Source: Bacteroidetes bacterium RIFCSPLOWO2_12_FULL_35_15 (GTDB lineage Bacteria > Bacteroidota > Bacteroidia > 2-12-FULL-35-15). Taken from it: a DNA stretch of 58,449 bases. This document shows, piece after piece, positions 17,601 through 25,612 of the stretch; within the stretch, counting starts at the first letter, position 1, and every line of letters begins with the position of its first letter. Below the pieces are notes generated by a model. It was not told where the DNA came from and made no database searches. It saw nothing but the letters and a program-made list of their open reading frames with translations. Location: positions 1-58,449 of the forward strand of contig MEPB01000066.1 in assembly GCA_001769385.1 (NCBI GenBank), in the 5' to 3' direction. Both the position numbers and the translations under genes were made by a program.

Positions 17601-19032
17601 GATTCAATGAAATAAATCCAAGTTTTGTATTTAAGGTATATTCAGAAGGCTGTAATTTACGCGCATTAAATTTTTCAAAATTAATTTGCTCCTTCATTGT
17701 ATTTCCTGAAATAAATTTTATTTCTGAAACACAAGTATTTGGTGTTCTAACTGTTGTGTTGTTTTTGGTGTTTAAATACAAATTATTTTGATCATTGTAA
17801 GGTAATACATCCGCAGTATTATCTAAGATAAATCCTTGTACATCAACTGGAATATGAGGAGGTGTTCCGGCATTTGCTTCGGCAAGCTCAGCAAATCCAA
17901 CCACATCACGTGTATCAGTAGTAGCGTTGTTGCTGTTGGAGATCCAGACTTCTATTCTGTTAATATTGATACCTGAGTTCACAAAAGGTAAATTTGATAA
18001 GGCAGCATTATATTGATCACGGAAATACTGTCCCAGAAAAAAATGTTTGTTTGCTTCGTAAGCATCGCCAGCTACTTCAAAGGTGCTCACCTGGGCTCCA
18101 CCGGTAACTTCCACTTCCGATTTTTTTCCTTTTTGCTGTGATAATAAACTGGTTACTGTTAATCTGCCAAATTGCAATTGTGTTTTTATTCCGAATAATG
18201 TTTGACTACCGGTAATTAATGAACCAGTCAAGGGCATACTCACATTTCCTGCTTCAATTTTTTTTATGATCTCATCTTCATAACCGGTGTATTCTAATTT
18301 CATTTGATTTTCAAAATCAAATGTTGCTTCTGTATTATAGCTGGTTGTAAGTTTTAATTTGTCGCCAATTTTTCCAACAACATTTAATTGAATTTTTTCA
18401 TTGAAGTCAAAAGTGTTTACTTTACGTTGTTTTAAAGGAAGAGCAGGGTTGTCGGTTTTTGTTCCATTGTAAGCAAAAATTAATTCGGCAGAACCATTCG
18501 GACGAATATCAACTGTATTACCACCAAAGATCCGGTCAAAAATTTCGCCTCCAACATGTAATTTCGGAATAATAGCATTGCTCTGATTGTTTTGTGATTC
18601 GGCATGTGAACGGGCGTTCCAATAATTTTTCACCTGTTTCTTAAACATATAATCCTGGTATTCCTGGCTATCCATATAGGTGTCGGGACGATAATCCAGT
18701 CCGCCCATATTCTGACTTATAATATAATTTCCGGTGGTTGGATCGTATTCAACTTTAGTAGCGATGTTAGAGGGGTTATTTAACATCAAACCTCCTGAAT
18801 TAGGATAGTTTAATGGGTCACCGGTAGATTGATCCTGAAAATTATAATGAAGTATAACAGGTGTTGTTTCTTCGCCAGGTGGTGGAGTATCGATAGCGAA
18901 GAGTGCCTGATGCGCTTCCACTTCTTTAGCGTAATTATAGGAACTTAACTTTGCATCCGAACTAACAATTATGCTAAGTAACACTGATGAAACAGCTCCA
19001 ACAAAAAGATATTTTGAAAATGATCTAGCCAA
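11683..19032 (-). CDS. sprA: T9SS translocon / gliding motility protein SprA
   Basis: A 2449-residue protein, the size of SprA, the giant 36-strand outer-membrane barrel that forms the T9SS translocon (Sov in Porphyromonas). An N-terminal signal peptide ends near residue 27 (YLFVGAVSSVLLSIIVSSDA). Several repeated SprA segments are visible, including FLDDFEGSQSTIDL-like YLDDFEGSQS near 850, DLSFLRRDNS, IQFWVMDPF, the ARITAKLADLGTISLSGSM segment near 1530, and the C-terminal SLGLTSRTVTEVVGREIIGGTGYRIKNL. It exports the cargo proteins with sorting domains found elsewhere in this window. It begins 15 bp after the ruvA stop, so the two are probably co-transcribed. It is uninterrupted. Confidence 0.97.
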   Translation of the reverse strand: MARSFSKYLFVGAVSSVLLSIIVSSDAKLSSYNYAKEVEAHQALFAIDTPPPGEETTPVILHYNFQDQSTGDPLNYPNSGGLMLNNPSNIATKVEYDPTTGNYIISQNMGGLDYRPDTYMDSQEYQDYMFKKQVKNYWNARSHAESQNNQSNAIIPKLHVGGEIFDRIFGGNTVDIRPNGSAELIFAYNGTKTDNPALPLKQRKVNTFDFNEKIQLNVVGKIGDKLKLTTSYNTEATFDFENQMKLEYTGYEDEIIKKIEAGNVSMPLTGSLITGSQTLFGIKTQLQFGRLTVTSLLSQQKGKKSEVEVTGGAQVSTFEVAGDAYEANKHFFLGQYFRDQYNAALSNLPFVNSGININRIEVWISNSNNATTDTRDVVGFAELAEANAGTPPHIPVDVQGFILDNTADVLPYNDQNNLYLNTKNNTTVRTPNTCVSEIKFISGNTMKEQINFEKFNARKLQPSEYTLNTKLGFISLNQTLNPDQVLAVAYQYTYNGNVYNVGEFSDGGIATNQVMYAKMLKSSATNTKHPMWDLMMKNIYSLGAYQINSQDFKLDILYTNSQTGTDINYLPVSSCQSAIVSKPLIQIVSLDKLDQQMDHTPDGVFDFIDGVTINANNGRVIFPVIEPFGNDLFVKFNSNCSATEANGYVFQQLYDSTRTSAQMFPQVNRYKLKGTYKSASGSEISLGAPNVPQGSVTVSAGGVQLTENVDYTVDYSLGRVKIINEGILNSGTPIKISTESNSLFAIQQKRLMATHLDYKINKDFNIGGTVMNLTERPMTKKVNIGDEPISNTIWGFDGNYRTEAPFLTRWIDKIPLIETKEMSTITAAGEFAYLIPGHSKAIGKSGNSYLDDFEGSQSTIDLKSQAAWNIASTPQGQPGMFPEGDSSNSLAYGFNRAKLAWYVIDLSFLRRDNSITPTSISDTDMSNNFAREIPETEVFPNKPSSSGQTMNIATLDMAYYPSERGPYNYDSNPTTISSGLETDGSLKNPETRWAGITRAVQSNDFEAANIEYIQFWVMDPFNSDNPAGNWNTTGDLYFDVGNISEDVLRDSYKSAENVLPAPSTQSQNGGLNLPVDSTVWGLIPTTQSLVNAFNSDPNDRTAQDVGFDGLNLSAEQSYFNSFLVKAQAIVTPAAYPGISGDPSADDFHYFRGSDYDAAGLKTLERYKKFNGLEGNSPITSGSYPTSSTQIPSTEDINRDNNLSTVESYFQYHIGLKPSDFAGGVGSNYITDVFRTTGQNIKDGSSKPITWYQFKIPLKTPESKIGPIENFQSIRFIRMFYKNVDKPIILRFAKLELVRGEWRKYGFDLLEPGLYIPNDDANTQFDISAVNIEENGSKQPVNYVLPPNIEREINAASANLIQMNEQSMSLTVCNLEDGKSRAAYKNTSLDVRSYKKLKMYVHAEASANTNEILNNNDLQLFVRLGTDYTDNYYEYEIPLQVTAPGNYNGTNLDDQYRVWPEANEMILEFEKLQNAKTNRNKEIYNGSGVSLTTEYKVSDESRTIIVKGNPNLSAIKTIMIGIKNPKKMGPGIDDDGFPKCAQIWVNELRLSDFDEKGGWAANARITAKLADLGTISLSGSMYTPGFGSIENKVTERKRETSKQYDISSSIELGKFLPKESNIHVPMYIGYSEKFVTPQYNPLDPDILLVQTLKDKTIPEDVRKDIKAATQDYTKRNSINFTNVKKDKGKNSKKSHVYDVENWAASYSYSELNHHNSTLEYANQKNYHGGLIYNFAPTPKNYKPFAKTKILQSKYLLLIKDINFYLLPNKLGFSTDVVRDFSATKNRNTTGGDMLIIPTYNKRFNMNRAYDFKYDITKALKLDFTANNENRILEPVGLIDTKDEKDTIQTNLLNLGNTTHYNHQVNINYNIPINKLPLLDFTTASVRYSGTYSWQRAPVGADTLIGNTIQNSRNIQWNGQLNMVTLYNKIPYLKKINQKSNKKPQTTKSGKAISALKNPSVKTPKDSTKKEKENNYVIVEYLARVLMSAKNVTVTYSMTNGTLLPGYAQSTHLMGMGSNFQGPTPGFIFGSQKDIRDQAIATTEDNDPNNDWISKAPSLNSPYTRTSSNNLNIRANLEPFPDLKIELTGTRTQSKNNSEFFRWKLNDTSKVDGSIADRFVHESPIETGNFSMSYMAYRTSFVKNKDDIFQDFLDARASISARLGAENPNSNGSVGTFAEGYNETSQDVLIPAFLAAYGGKNPNSSTLDPFPKIPLPNWRVTYDGLSKIEAVKKYFKSFTLSHAYRSTYSVGSYQSNLMFYDPDGDGYTAIKENVSSITGNPNFLSQNSINTITISEQWSPLIKLDMTLNNSVLLSFEYKKDRNLSLGLTSRTVTEVVGREIIGGTGYRIKNLSMGKKLTIKGKQIKSDLNLKLDLSFRKNETIMRRIVEGVSQTTGGTNIISIKVAADYVISERINIRLFYDRIINKPVISSSFPSTNTNAGISLRLMLNN

Positions 19033-19047
19033 AATTTATAAAAACTA

Positions 19048-19635
19048 TTAAAGGTTCTTAAGTGCCGATTTAATAAGTTGCTCTATTGTTTGTCCTGTTC
19101 CTTCTGTTCTGATAATTTTATCGAGCGCTTTATCTGCTGTTAATTTATTGAACCCTAACATAACGAGTGCAGATAACGCTTCTTCTTTCAAAGTATTGTT
19201 TGTTGAAATAAAAAAATCGGAAGCTATTTCACCTTTACCCATTTTGTCTTTCAGGTCCACAATTATTCGCTGTGCCGTTTTTTCACCAATGCCTTTTACA
19301 CTTTTTATCAATGCAACATTTCCTGTTATTATAGCATTTTGAATTTCACTTGCACTTAATGATGAAAGCATTAATAATGCGCTTGTCCCACCAACTCCCG
19401 AAACTGAAACTAATTGACGAAACAGGTTTCGTTCTGCAACATCGGAAAATCCAAAAAAGCGAGGCATGTCATCCCTCACATACATTTGTTCGGTATATAA
19501 TTTACATTTTTCAGAATCTCCGATCTTCGTAAAAGTATTCAAGGAGATCTGCATGATGTATCCAACACCTGCTACATCAATGACAGCATAGGTTGGTGTT
19601 TTTTCAACTAATTTTCCTTCAATGTGATAGATCAT
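19048..19635 (-). CDS. ruvA: Holliday junction branch-migration protein RuvA
   Basis: A 195-residue RuvA, the tetrameric protein that binds Holliday junctions and loads RuvB. Domain I opens with MIYHIEGKLVEKTPTYAVIDVAGVGY. The two helix-hairpin-helix motifs are present (FRQLVSVSGVG and LIKSVKGIGEKTAQRIIVDLKDK), with domain III at the C-terminus (EALSALVMLGFNK). Its partner ruvB is at 42992-44023, unlinked, as is common in Bacteroidota. The start codon directly abuts a palindromic MITE-like repeat, so the upstream control region is made of repeat DNA. sprA follows closely. Confidence 0.97.
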   Translation of the reverse strand: MIYHIEGKLVEKTPTYAVIDVAGVGYIMQISLNTFTKIGDSEKCKLYTEQMYVRDDMPRFFGFSDVAERNLFRQLVSVSGVGGTSALLMLSSLSASEIQNAIITGNVALIKSVKGIGEKTAQRIIVDLKDKMGKGEIASDFFISTNNTLKEEALSALVMLGFNKLTADKALDKIIRTEGTGQTIEQLIKSALKNL

Positions 19636-19785
19636 AAAGCCCCTCTCTTAATCTCTCCCCACAGGGGAGAGGTAATTGTAAATAAATAAAGATGTTTTCA
19701 TTAAAAGACGAATTATTTCAAAACGGTTGCTTGTTTTTTTACCCAACACCTCTCTCCCCCTGCGGGGAGAGCCGGAGAGGGGTTT
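19636..19785. repeat. MITE-like element with two hairpin-forming inverted ends
   Basis: Left arm 19636-19673 and right arm 19748-19785 are imperfect inverted copies of about 38 bp, and each contains its own GGGGAGAG-type hairpin. About 75 bp of AT-rich DNA lies between. It fills the gap between the ruvA start and the maeB stop exactly and contains no ORF. It resembles paired REP elements or a MITE. Confidence 0.75.
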
Positions 19786-22052
19786 TAATTTTTTGCCTGT
19801 GCCCCAAGAACTGCAATGGTGATCATATTTACGATCTCCCGAACCGAACTTCCAAGTTGAAGAATATGAACCGGTCTTTTTAATCCGATTACAATAGGTC
19901 CGATGGCTTCTGCACCACCCATTTCCTGAATTAATTTATAAGCGATATTTCCAGATGCCAGGTTTGGAAAGATCAGGGTATTCACTTTTTTATCTATTAA
20001 ATCGGAAAACGGAAATTGTTCTTTTAATAATTCATTATTCAGTGCAAAGTTTGCCTGCATCTCGCCATCCACGATCATTCCCGGATAATTTTTGTGTAAA
20101 ATCTGTACTGCATCACGCATTTTGTTTGGAACTTCTCCTTCTGCCGAACCAAAATTAGAGTAGGATAACAAGGCGATGCGGGGTGTAATATTAAATTGTT
20201 TTACGCTGTTTGCGGTTAGTACGGTTATATCTACTAATTCCTGTACCGTTGGATTTACATTCATGGTGGTGTCGGCAAAAAAGAAGGGTCCTTGTTTGGT
20301 ATTAATGATGTACATCCCTGCTACATTTGATACTCCTTCCTGAACTCCGATTACTTGTAAGGCAGTACGAATCGGGTCGCTGTACTTACGTGTAAGACCC
20401 GAGATCATGGCGTCAGCGGCTCCTGTTTCAACCATCATAGCTCCAAAATGATTTCGTTCGCGCATTATTTTGCGTGCTTCATAAAGCGTATGACCTCTTC
20501 GCTGGCGTTTTTTAAAGAAAATATCACCAAAAGAATTTCTCCGGTCATCTTCACTTTTACTACGTGGATCAATAATTGGAATATCGTGCAGATCTAAATT
20601 GTTTTCTTCAATTAATTTTTTGATCTTTTCTACATCCCCCAGTAATATTGGTTTTGCAATGCCTTCGTCAGCAACTTGTTGAGCAGCTTTCAAAATTTTA
20701 TAATGATCCGCTTCTGCAAATACAACACGTTTTGGATTTTGTTTTGCTTTATTGGTAATGTTTCTGATAAGTTTATTATCCAGTCCAAGCCTGTTAATTA
20801 ACTCTTGAGTATATGCTTCCCAATTAGTTATTTTATTTTGCGCTACTCCCGAATCAATTGCTGCTTTAGCTACTGCCGGAGCAACAGTATAAATTAAGCG
20901 AGGGTCGATTGGTTTTGGAATAATATATTCGGGACCGAATACAATATTTTTCGAATCATAGGCCAGGTTTACTGTTTCAGGAACAGGTTCTTTTGCAAGA
21001 TTTGCAATGGCATATACTGCCGCCAGTTTCATCTCTTCATTAATCTGAGTTGCGCGTACATCCAGGGCTCCACGGAAAATAAAAGGGAATCCAAGTACAT
21101 TGTTTACCTGGTTAGGATGATCGCTTCTGCCTGTTGCCATGATGATGTCTTTACGTGCATCCATTGCTTCCTGGTATGGAATTTCAGGATCAGGATTAGC
21201 CAAAGCAAAAACAATTGGATTTTTTGCCATTGATTGAACCATTTTTTGGCTTACGATATTTCCTTTTGAAAGGCCGATAAATACATCAGCATCTTTCATT
21301 GCATCTTCTAATGTTTTTGCTTTTGTTGCAGAGGCAAAAAACTTTTTCATTCCGTCCAGATCACTCCTGTCAACACTTAAAACACCTTTGCTGTCAAGCA
21401 TTATAATGTTTTCTTTTTTCGCACCTACGGCAATATAAAGTTTGGCACATGAAACAGCTGCTGCACCTGCACCATTCACAACAATTTTTATATTTTCAAT
21501 TTTTTTATTTGCAATCTCGCATGAATTTAAAAGAGCAGCGGAAGATATGATTGCTGTGCCGTGCTGGTCGTCATGCATCAGTGGAATATTTAATTCCTCT
21601 TTTAATCTTCTTTCTATTTCAAAACATTCAGGAGCTTTAATATCTTCTAAATTAATTCCTCCAAAAGTAGGCGCAATGGCTTTTACTGTATTGATGAATA
21701 ATTCAACATCATTAGCATCCACTTCGATATCAAACACATCAATATCTGCAAAAATTTTGAAGAGCAAACCTTTTCCTTCCATTACCGGCTTTGAAGCCAA
21801 AGGTCCGATATCACCCAATCCTAAAACGGCTGTGCCATTAGAAATTACGGCTACCAGGTTTCCTTTTGCAGTATATTTGTAAACATCATCGGGGTTTTTT
21901 TCAATTTCTAAACACGGTTCGGCTACACCGGGTGAATACGCTAATGATAAATCACGTTGTGAGCTATGTGGTTTTGTAGGGATAACTTCGATCTTTCCGG
22001 GTCTGCCTTGTGAGTGATAATCCAAGGCTTCCTGCTTTCTGAATTTTGTCAT
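19785..22052 (-). CDS. maeB: NADP-dependent malic enzyme with C-terminal phosphotransacetylase-like domain
   Basis: A 755-residue MaeB-type hybrid enzyme that decarboxylates malate to pyruvate and CO2. The malic enzyme half holds YSPGVAEPCLEI, the catalytic region DDQHGTAIISSAALLNS, and the NAD(P) site VVNGAGAAAVSCAKLY. The C-terminal half, from about residue 430, is a PTA_PTB domain (RVVFAEADHYKILKAAQ, then GAADAMISGLTRKY); in MaeB this domain is regulatory and binds acetyl-CoA. I chose the start at 22052 (MTKFRKQEALDYH), the family N-terminus; an upstream in-frame ATG at 22124 would add 24 unlikely residues. It is followed by ruvA after a repeat element. Confidence 0.96.
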   Translation of the reverse strand: MTKFRKQEALDYHSQGRPGKIEVIPTKPHSSQRDLSLAYSPGVAEPCLEIEKNPDDVYKYTAKGNLVAVISNGTAVLGLGDIGPLASKPVMEGKGLLFKIFADIDVFDIEVDANDVELFINTVKAIAPTFGGINLEDIKAPECFEIERRLKEELNIPLMHDDQHGTAIISSAALLNSCEIANKKIENIKIVVNGAGAAAVSCAKLYIAVGAKKENIIMLDSKGVLSVDRSDLDGMKKFFASATKAKTLEDAMKDADVFIGLSKGNIVSQKMVQSMAKNPIVFALANPDPEIPYQEAMDARKDIIMATGRSDHPNQVNNVLGFPFIFRGALDVRATQINEEMKLAAVYAIANLAKEPVPETVNLAYDSKNIVFGPEYIIPKPIDPRLIYTVAPAVAKAAIDSGVAQNKITNWEAYTQELINRLGLDNKLIRNITNKAKQNPKRVVFAEADHYKILKAAQQVADEGIAKPILLGDVEKIKKLIEENNLDLHDIPIIDPRSKSEDDRRNSFGDIFFKKRQRRGHTLYEARKIMRERNHFGAMMVETGAADAMISGLTRKYSDPIRTALQVIGVQEGVSNVAGMYIINTKQGPFFFADTTMNVNPTVQELVDITVLTANSVKQFNITPRIALLSYSNFGSAEGEVPNKMRDAVQILHKNYPGMIVDGEMQANFALNNELLKEQFPFSDLIDKKVNTLIFPNLASGNIAYKLIQEMGGAEAIGPIVIGLKRPVHILQLGSSVREIVNMITIAVLGAQAKN

Positions 22053-22286
22053 AATAATAAATTTTTGTGAGCTGCGAATATAGGAATTTTCAATGGATTG
22101 CGCAGTGATTTTATCAATTTGCAAATCATCAACTGATTTTTAAAATTTTAATAAAATTATAGCTTAATTAATTCAATCATTTTTTTTACTTTAGCAACTT
22201 ATGAAATGGTAATATGTTTCATTGAAAACAAATTGGGATGAGGAATAATACCGAATTTCTATTTGAAAATTTTAAAAATATTTTTT

Positions 22287-22973
22287 ATGAAACCCATCTT
22301 GGTTGTATTTACTGGAGCAGGTATTAGTGCCGAAAGTGGGATTCAAACTTTTCGTGATACAGGAGGTTTGTGGGAAGAATATAATATCAACGATGTAGCT
22401 ACTCCTCAGGCTTGGGAAAAAAATCAGAAACTGGTTCTGGATTTTTACAATAAAAGAAGAAAACAAGTGATCCAGGCACAGCCCAATAAAGCTCATTATG
22501 CGTTGGTGGACCTGGAAAAAAAATATGATGTTCAGATCATTACTCAAAACATAGATGATCTGCATGAGCGGGCCGGTTCAAAAAATGTGTTGCATTTACA
22601 TGGCGAAATTATTAAAAGCAGAAGCTCAATTGATGTTTCCTTGGTATATAAAATAAACGGGGATGAAATAAAATTTGGTGAAAAATGTGAACTGGGCTCA
22701 CAGCTCCGTCCTCATATTGTTTGGTTTGGCGAAATGGTTCCGGAGATGGAAACGGCCTATTCCATTTCCGAAAAGGCTGATATTTTTATGGTTGTTGGAA
22801 CATCTATGGCGGTGTATCCGGCTGCCGGGCTGATCGATTATGCCCCCACAACTATTCCAAAGTATTTAATTGATCCCAGTGATGTAAAAATTACAGGAAT
22901 AAATAATTTAACAATTATAAAAGAAAAAGCCAGCATCGGATTACCTAAGCTGGCTTTGGAACTTTTGAAATAA
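22287..22973 (+). CDS. cobB: NAD-dependent deacylase, sirtuin, lacking zinc cysteines
   Basis: A 228-residue SIR2 protein starting at MKPILVVFTGAGISAESG; an upstream TTG at 22263 would add only eight poor residues. NAD-binding motifs are GAGISAESGIQTFRD and TQNIDDLHERAGS, and the catalytic His lies in LHGE. Where CobB has the four-cysteine zinc ribbon, this protein has SRSSIDVSLVYKINGDEIKFGEKCELGSQLRPHIVWFGE-type sequence with one cysteine, so no zinc tetrad. This is common in Bacteroidota sirtuins. Protein deacylation, perhaps desuccinylation, is likely; the specificity is open. It is convergent with the next gene, 4 bp apart. Confidence 0.92.
   Translation: MKPILVVFTGAGISAESGIQTFRDTGGLWEEYNINDVATPQAWEKNQKLVLDFYNKRRKQVIQAQPNKAHYALVDLEKKYDVQIITQNIDDLHERAGSKNVLHLHGEIIKSRSSIDVSLVYKINGDEIKFGEKCELGSQLRPHIVWFGEMVPEMETAYSISEKADIFMVVGTSMAVYPAAGLIDYAPTTIPKYLIDPSDVKITGINNLTIIKEKASIGLPKLALELLK
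22926..22957. other. 9-bp stem hairpin at the end of the sirtuin gene
   Basis: AAAGCCAGC at 22926-22934 pairs with GCTGGCTTT at 22949-22957 inside the last codons. No T-run follows on either side. It may act as a barrier or weak bidirectional terminator between two convergent genes; this is tentative. Confidence 0.3.
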
Positions 22974-22977
22974 GCTG

Positions 22978-23730
22978 TTACTTCGAGCTGACCACTAATT
23001 TTCTGGTAGCTATTGCCTTCCCGTCCATTAAAAATGAATAGAAGTAAATACCATCATTGAGGTCAGTAACATTGATCTTTGCAACACCTTGCTTATCAGT
23101 AATGATAAATTCTTTTACCTGTTTACCAAGCATATCATAAATAACAATTTTTCCATTATAAGAAAGATTATTCACTTCATAATTAATTGCTACTATTGAG
23201 TTTGCAGGATTTGGATAGGCATTCGAAATTGTTCCTTTCGCTTTTTCAATATCATCCACTCCTGATGCGCAGGTATAATGAATAGTTACAGTTGCCGTAT
23301 CACCGGCTAAATTTGTGTTATAAACCTGATATTTAATATACGTTTCGCAGCAAGCCGCACCAACATCAAAATGTGCGATCAATCCTTGAGCTCCGGTTAA
23401 ATTCGTCATCCCGGCAAGGGAAGTTCCTGATCCCGGCTCATTAAAAACGGTAAGTGCACTGGGTGCATAACAAGATGATCCGGCACAAAAATATACAGCG
23501 CAGGTCGAATCCATTGGAGGACTTAGTATTGTTCTGCGAATTTTAAAATTTACAGATGAGCCTGTAATATTATGAATATCAATATCATTTGCCTGAAGGA
23601 CATTTGCTGAAATAGTCACGGTAAAGGTTGTAGCGGTAATTTCAGTAGCTCCATTATATAATCGTAAACTTTGTCCGAAACTATAAGTGATAGCTGAAAT
23701 AAAAAAAAGAGAGGTAAGAATTTTTTTCAT
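22978..23730 (-). CDS. Secreted protein with T9SS type A sorting domain
   Basis: A 250-residue precursor with a signal peptide (KKILTSLFFISAITYSFGQ) and a 150-residue middle domain containing five spaced cysteines (TCAVYFCAGSSCY, AACCETY), then a complete sorting domain (SNAYPNPANSIVAINYE, MLGKQVKEF, GIYFYSFLMDGKAIATRKLV). The middle resembles the short ‘choice-of-anchor’ style beta domains often seen before T9SS signals, but I do not recognise the family. It is presumably exported through SprA. It is convergent with the sirtuin gene. A TAAATTTG box lies upstream. Confidence 0.85.
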   Translation of the reverse strand: MKKILTSLFFISAITYSFGQSLRLYNGATEITATTFTVTISANVLQANDIDIHNITGSSVNFKIRRTILSPPMDSTCAVYFCAGSSCYAPSALTVFNEPGSGTSLAGMTNLTGAQGLIAHFDVGAACCETYIKYQVYNTNLAGDTATVTIHYTCASGVDDIEKAKGTISNAYPNPANSIVAINYEVNNLSYNGKIVIYDMLGKQVKEFIITDKQGVAKINVTDLNDGIYFYSFLMDGKAIATRKLVVSSK

Positions 23731-23776
23731 GTTATTATATTTAAAAATTTAGAATGTTTTTTATAGCTCTATACTT

Positions 23777-23784
23777 CAAATTTA
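23777..23784 (-). promoter_or_regulatory. -7 box (TAAATTTG) of the secreted protein gene
   Basis: It matches TAnnTTTG on the minus strand about 47 bp before the start at 23730. No -33 TTTG is seen. Confidence 0.4.
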
Positions 23785-23852
23785 CAATATTGTTTCACAG
23801 AATTCTAATTTTTTGATTGGATTCTTAGTATTCGACCAATTAAACTTAAGGA

Positions 23853-25379
23853 TTAAACACTTAAAGGTTTTAATTTGCTTTTAACAACTTCGGCAAATGT
23901 TTTGTTTTCAATTTTGCTTTCAAGCCAGGACATGATATCAAAATACATCAGGATTTTTCCTTCCAAAGGGTCTTTAATAACTGGTTCTAATGAGTTTTTT
24001 AATTCTTTGAAAAAGGTTAATGATTCTTTTTTAGAATTTACATTTATTAACTTACGAATAGATGTTAGAATGATCTTTTCAGACAGATACATTTTTTGTT
24101 TCGAAGCCAAAAAACGGTAGGTCGATTTGATACGATATTCCATACTGTCAAATTTACCAAGTTCATAATGCAATACAATTTCCATTATTCGTCCAATACA
24201 TTCCAGGTCTTGCCGGATGTTAGAGTGTTCCGAAATATTAGCTTTTACAAGCCATTTCAAGGCTTGTTTATATTCCTCGGCAATCATTAATATGGAAGTT
24301 ACCTGCCAATAAATTATTTCTTTTAAGAGTTTATCCGAATCAGTACTTGTTGCTAATAATGTTTCTATTTCAGGTATTAACCGGAGGCACTTTTTCATAT
24401 TACCCATTCTGAAATATACATTCAGCTTGGTATTATATGCCTTAAACAGGGTATTCATTTTTTGAATATCACTTTTAGGTTTCAGCACTTCCATTTTTGC
24501 AATGTATTCAAGTGCCTCATGGTATTTGCCAATATTATAACATTGAATGCTATGGCGATAATAAAATAAGGTTGGAAAATTTACATTTGTTTCAATTACC
24601 TGAGGGTTTTCTTCAAATATTTTAATCAACCCGGATGAAAATTCGTAGCATTTTTGAGAGTCCTCTGTATAGTTATAATAACTGGCATATAACTCGTAAT
24701 ATAAAATTTTTGCATTAATGGATAAAGCTTGTTTCTCATTCTTTAATAAAGGGGATTTTAAGAACCAATCGTAACTTTTCATTTCTGTTTCGTTGCGCAA
24801 CACCCCCATTTCCATGTGTTGAACATACAAACGGTTTTTAAGACTCTCGTATTCTGCCAGGTTTTTTATACGCATGGCATATTGTTCTATCTCTTCAATT
24901 AATTTACTCGAATTGTCTTTAATGTCGCCAACACTATATTGCATCCTGTAAATACTCTCTTCCATCAAATTTATTTCAGGAATATAGGTGAGTTTTTCAT
25001 AGGTGATCGCCATCTCTTTGGCTTTTTTAAGCAGTTTTTTTGCCTGGCTGTGTAATCCTTTATCAACAAGTATTTCTATCCTGTTTAACAAACTTCGGAT
25101 TTGAGTTGTAGAGTTTTTATGATATGCCTCTAAACTTTCCAGGATCATGTCGTACAAATAATTTTTTGCTACTGCAAACTGATTAATAAAACGCTCTTCT
25201 CTGAATTTGCGAAAAAGTTTATTTTCGTTGTATTCCTTTTGCGTGTCAATTGCATCGAAAATTTTTGTATAATTGTTTTGCTCATTTCGAACATGAAAGT
25301 TTGCATACTTTTTAAAATAACCCTTTTCAGATTTGTTTAGTGACTTTATTAGTCTAAAAAGATTGTCAGATGTTTTCAT
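23853..25379 (-). CDS. Large all-helical protein of unknown function
   Basis: A 508-residue soluble protein, predicted almost entirely alpha-helical, with no signal peptide. It opens with SDNLFRLIKSLNKSEKGYFKKYA, a beginning I associate with conserved hypothetical proteins in Bacteroidota. Repeated 30-40-residue helical hairpins (for example YNIGKYHEALEYIAKMEVLKP near 280-300 and EEYKQALKWLVKANI near 370) look TPR-like but are degenerate. Basic and acidic residues are mixed and there are no catalytic motifs. It lies alone, with a good promoter upstream. The function is unknown; a scaffold or regulatory role is only a guess. Confidence 0.85.
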   Translation of the reverse strand: MKTSDNLFRLIKSLNKSEKGYFKKYANFHVRNEQNNYTKIFDAIDTQKEYNENKLFRKFREERFINQFAVAKNYLYDMILESLEAYHKNSTTQIRSLLNRIEILVDKGLHSQAKKLLKKAKEMAITYEKLTYIPEINLMEESIYRMQYSVGDIKDNSSKLIEEIEQYAMRIKNLAEYESLKNRLYVQHMEMGVLRNETEMKSYDWFLKSPLLKNEKQALSINAKILYYELYASYYNYTEDSQKCYEFSSGLIKIFEENPQVIETNVNFPTLFYYRHSIQCYNIGKYHEALEYIAKMEVLKPKSDIQKMNTLFKAYNTKLNVYFRMGNMKKCLRLIPEIETLLATSTDSDKLLKEIIYWQVTSILMIAEEYKQALKWLVKANISEHSNIRQDLECIGRIMEIVLHYELGKFDSMEYRIKSTYRFLASKQKMYLSEKIILTSIRKLINVNSKKESLTFFKELKNSLEPVIKDPLEGKILMYFDIMSWLESKIENKTFAEVVKSKLKPLSV

Positions 25380-25402
25380 CGAGTGCTAAATATAAAACAG
25401 TC

Positions 25403-25432
25403 CAAATATATTAATTTTATTAGTAAATCAAA
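25403..25432 (-). promoter_or_regulatory. Promoter of the 508-residue helical protein gene
   Basis: The -33 element TTTG is at 25429-25432, followed by an 18-bp spacer and the -7 box TATATTTG at 25403-25410. Both match the Bacteroidota consensus. The box lies 23 bp before the ATG. Confidence 0.6.
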
Positions 25433-25612
25433 AAATATTCAGGTTCCGAATACTAATTAATAATTTAATTAGATTTGAAATGAAAACAGGAACGATCTAC
25501 ATTTGAAAAACAATTTACGAGATTATAAAATCAAAACTTTTAGTATCAGAATCGAGAATACATAAACAAGGCAAAAAAATTTTTAAAATATAATTAATTA
25601 AAACCCCAACAA

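Noticed and set aside
22053-22124. N-terminal extension of the malic enzyme
   Set aside because: Residues before MTKFRKQEALDYH do not match the family; ATG at 22052 fits.
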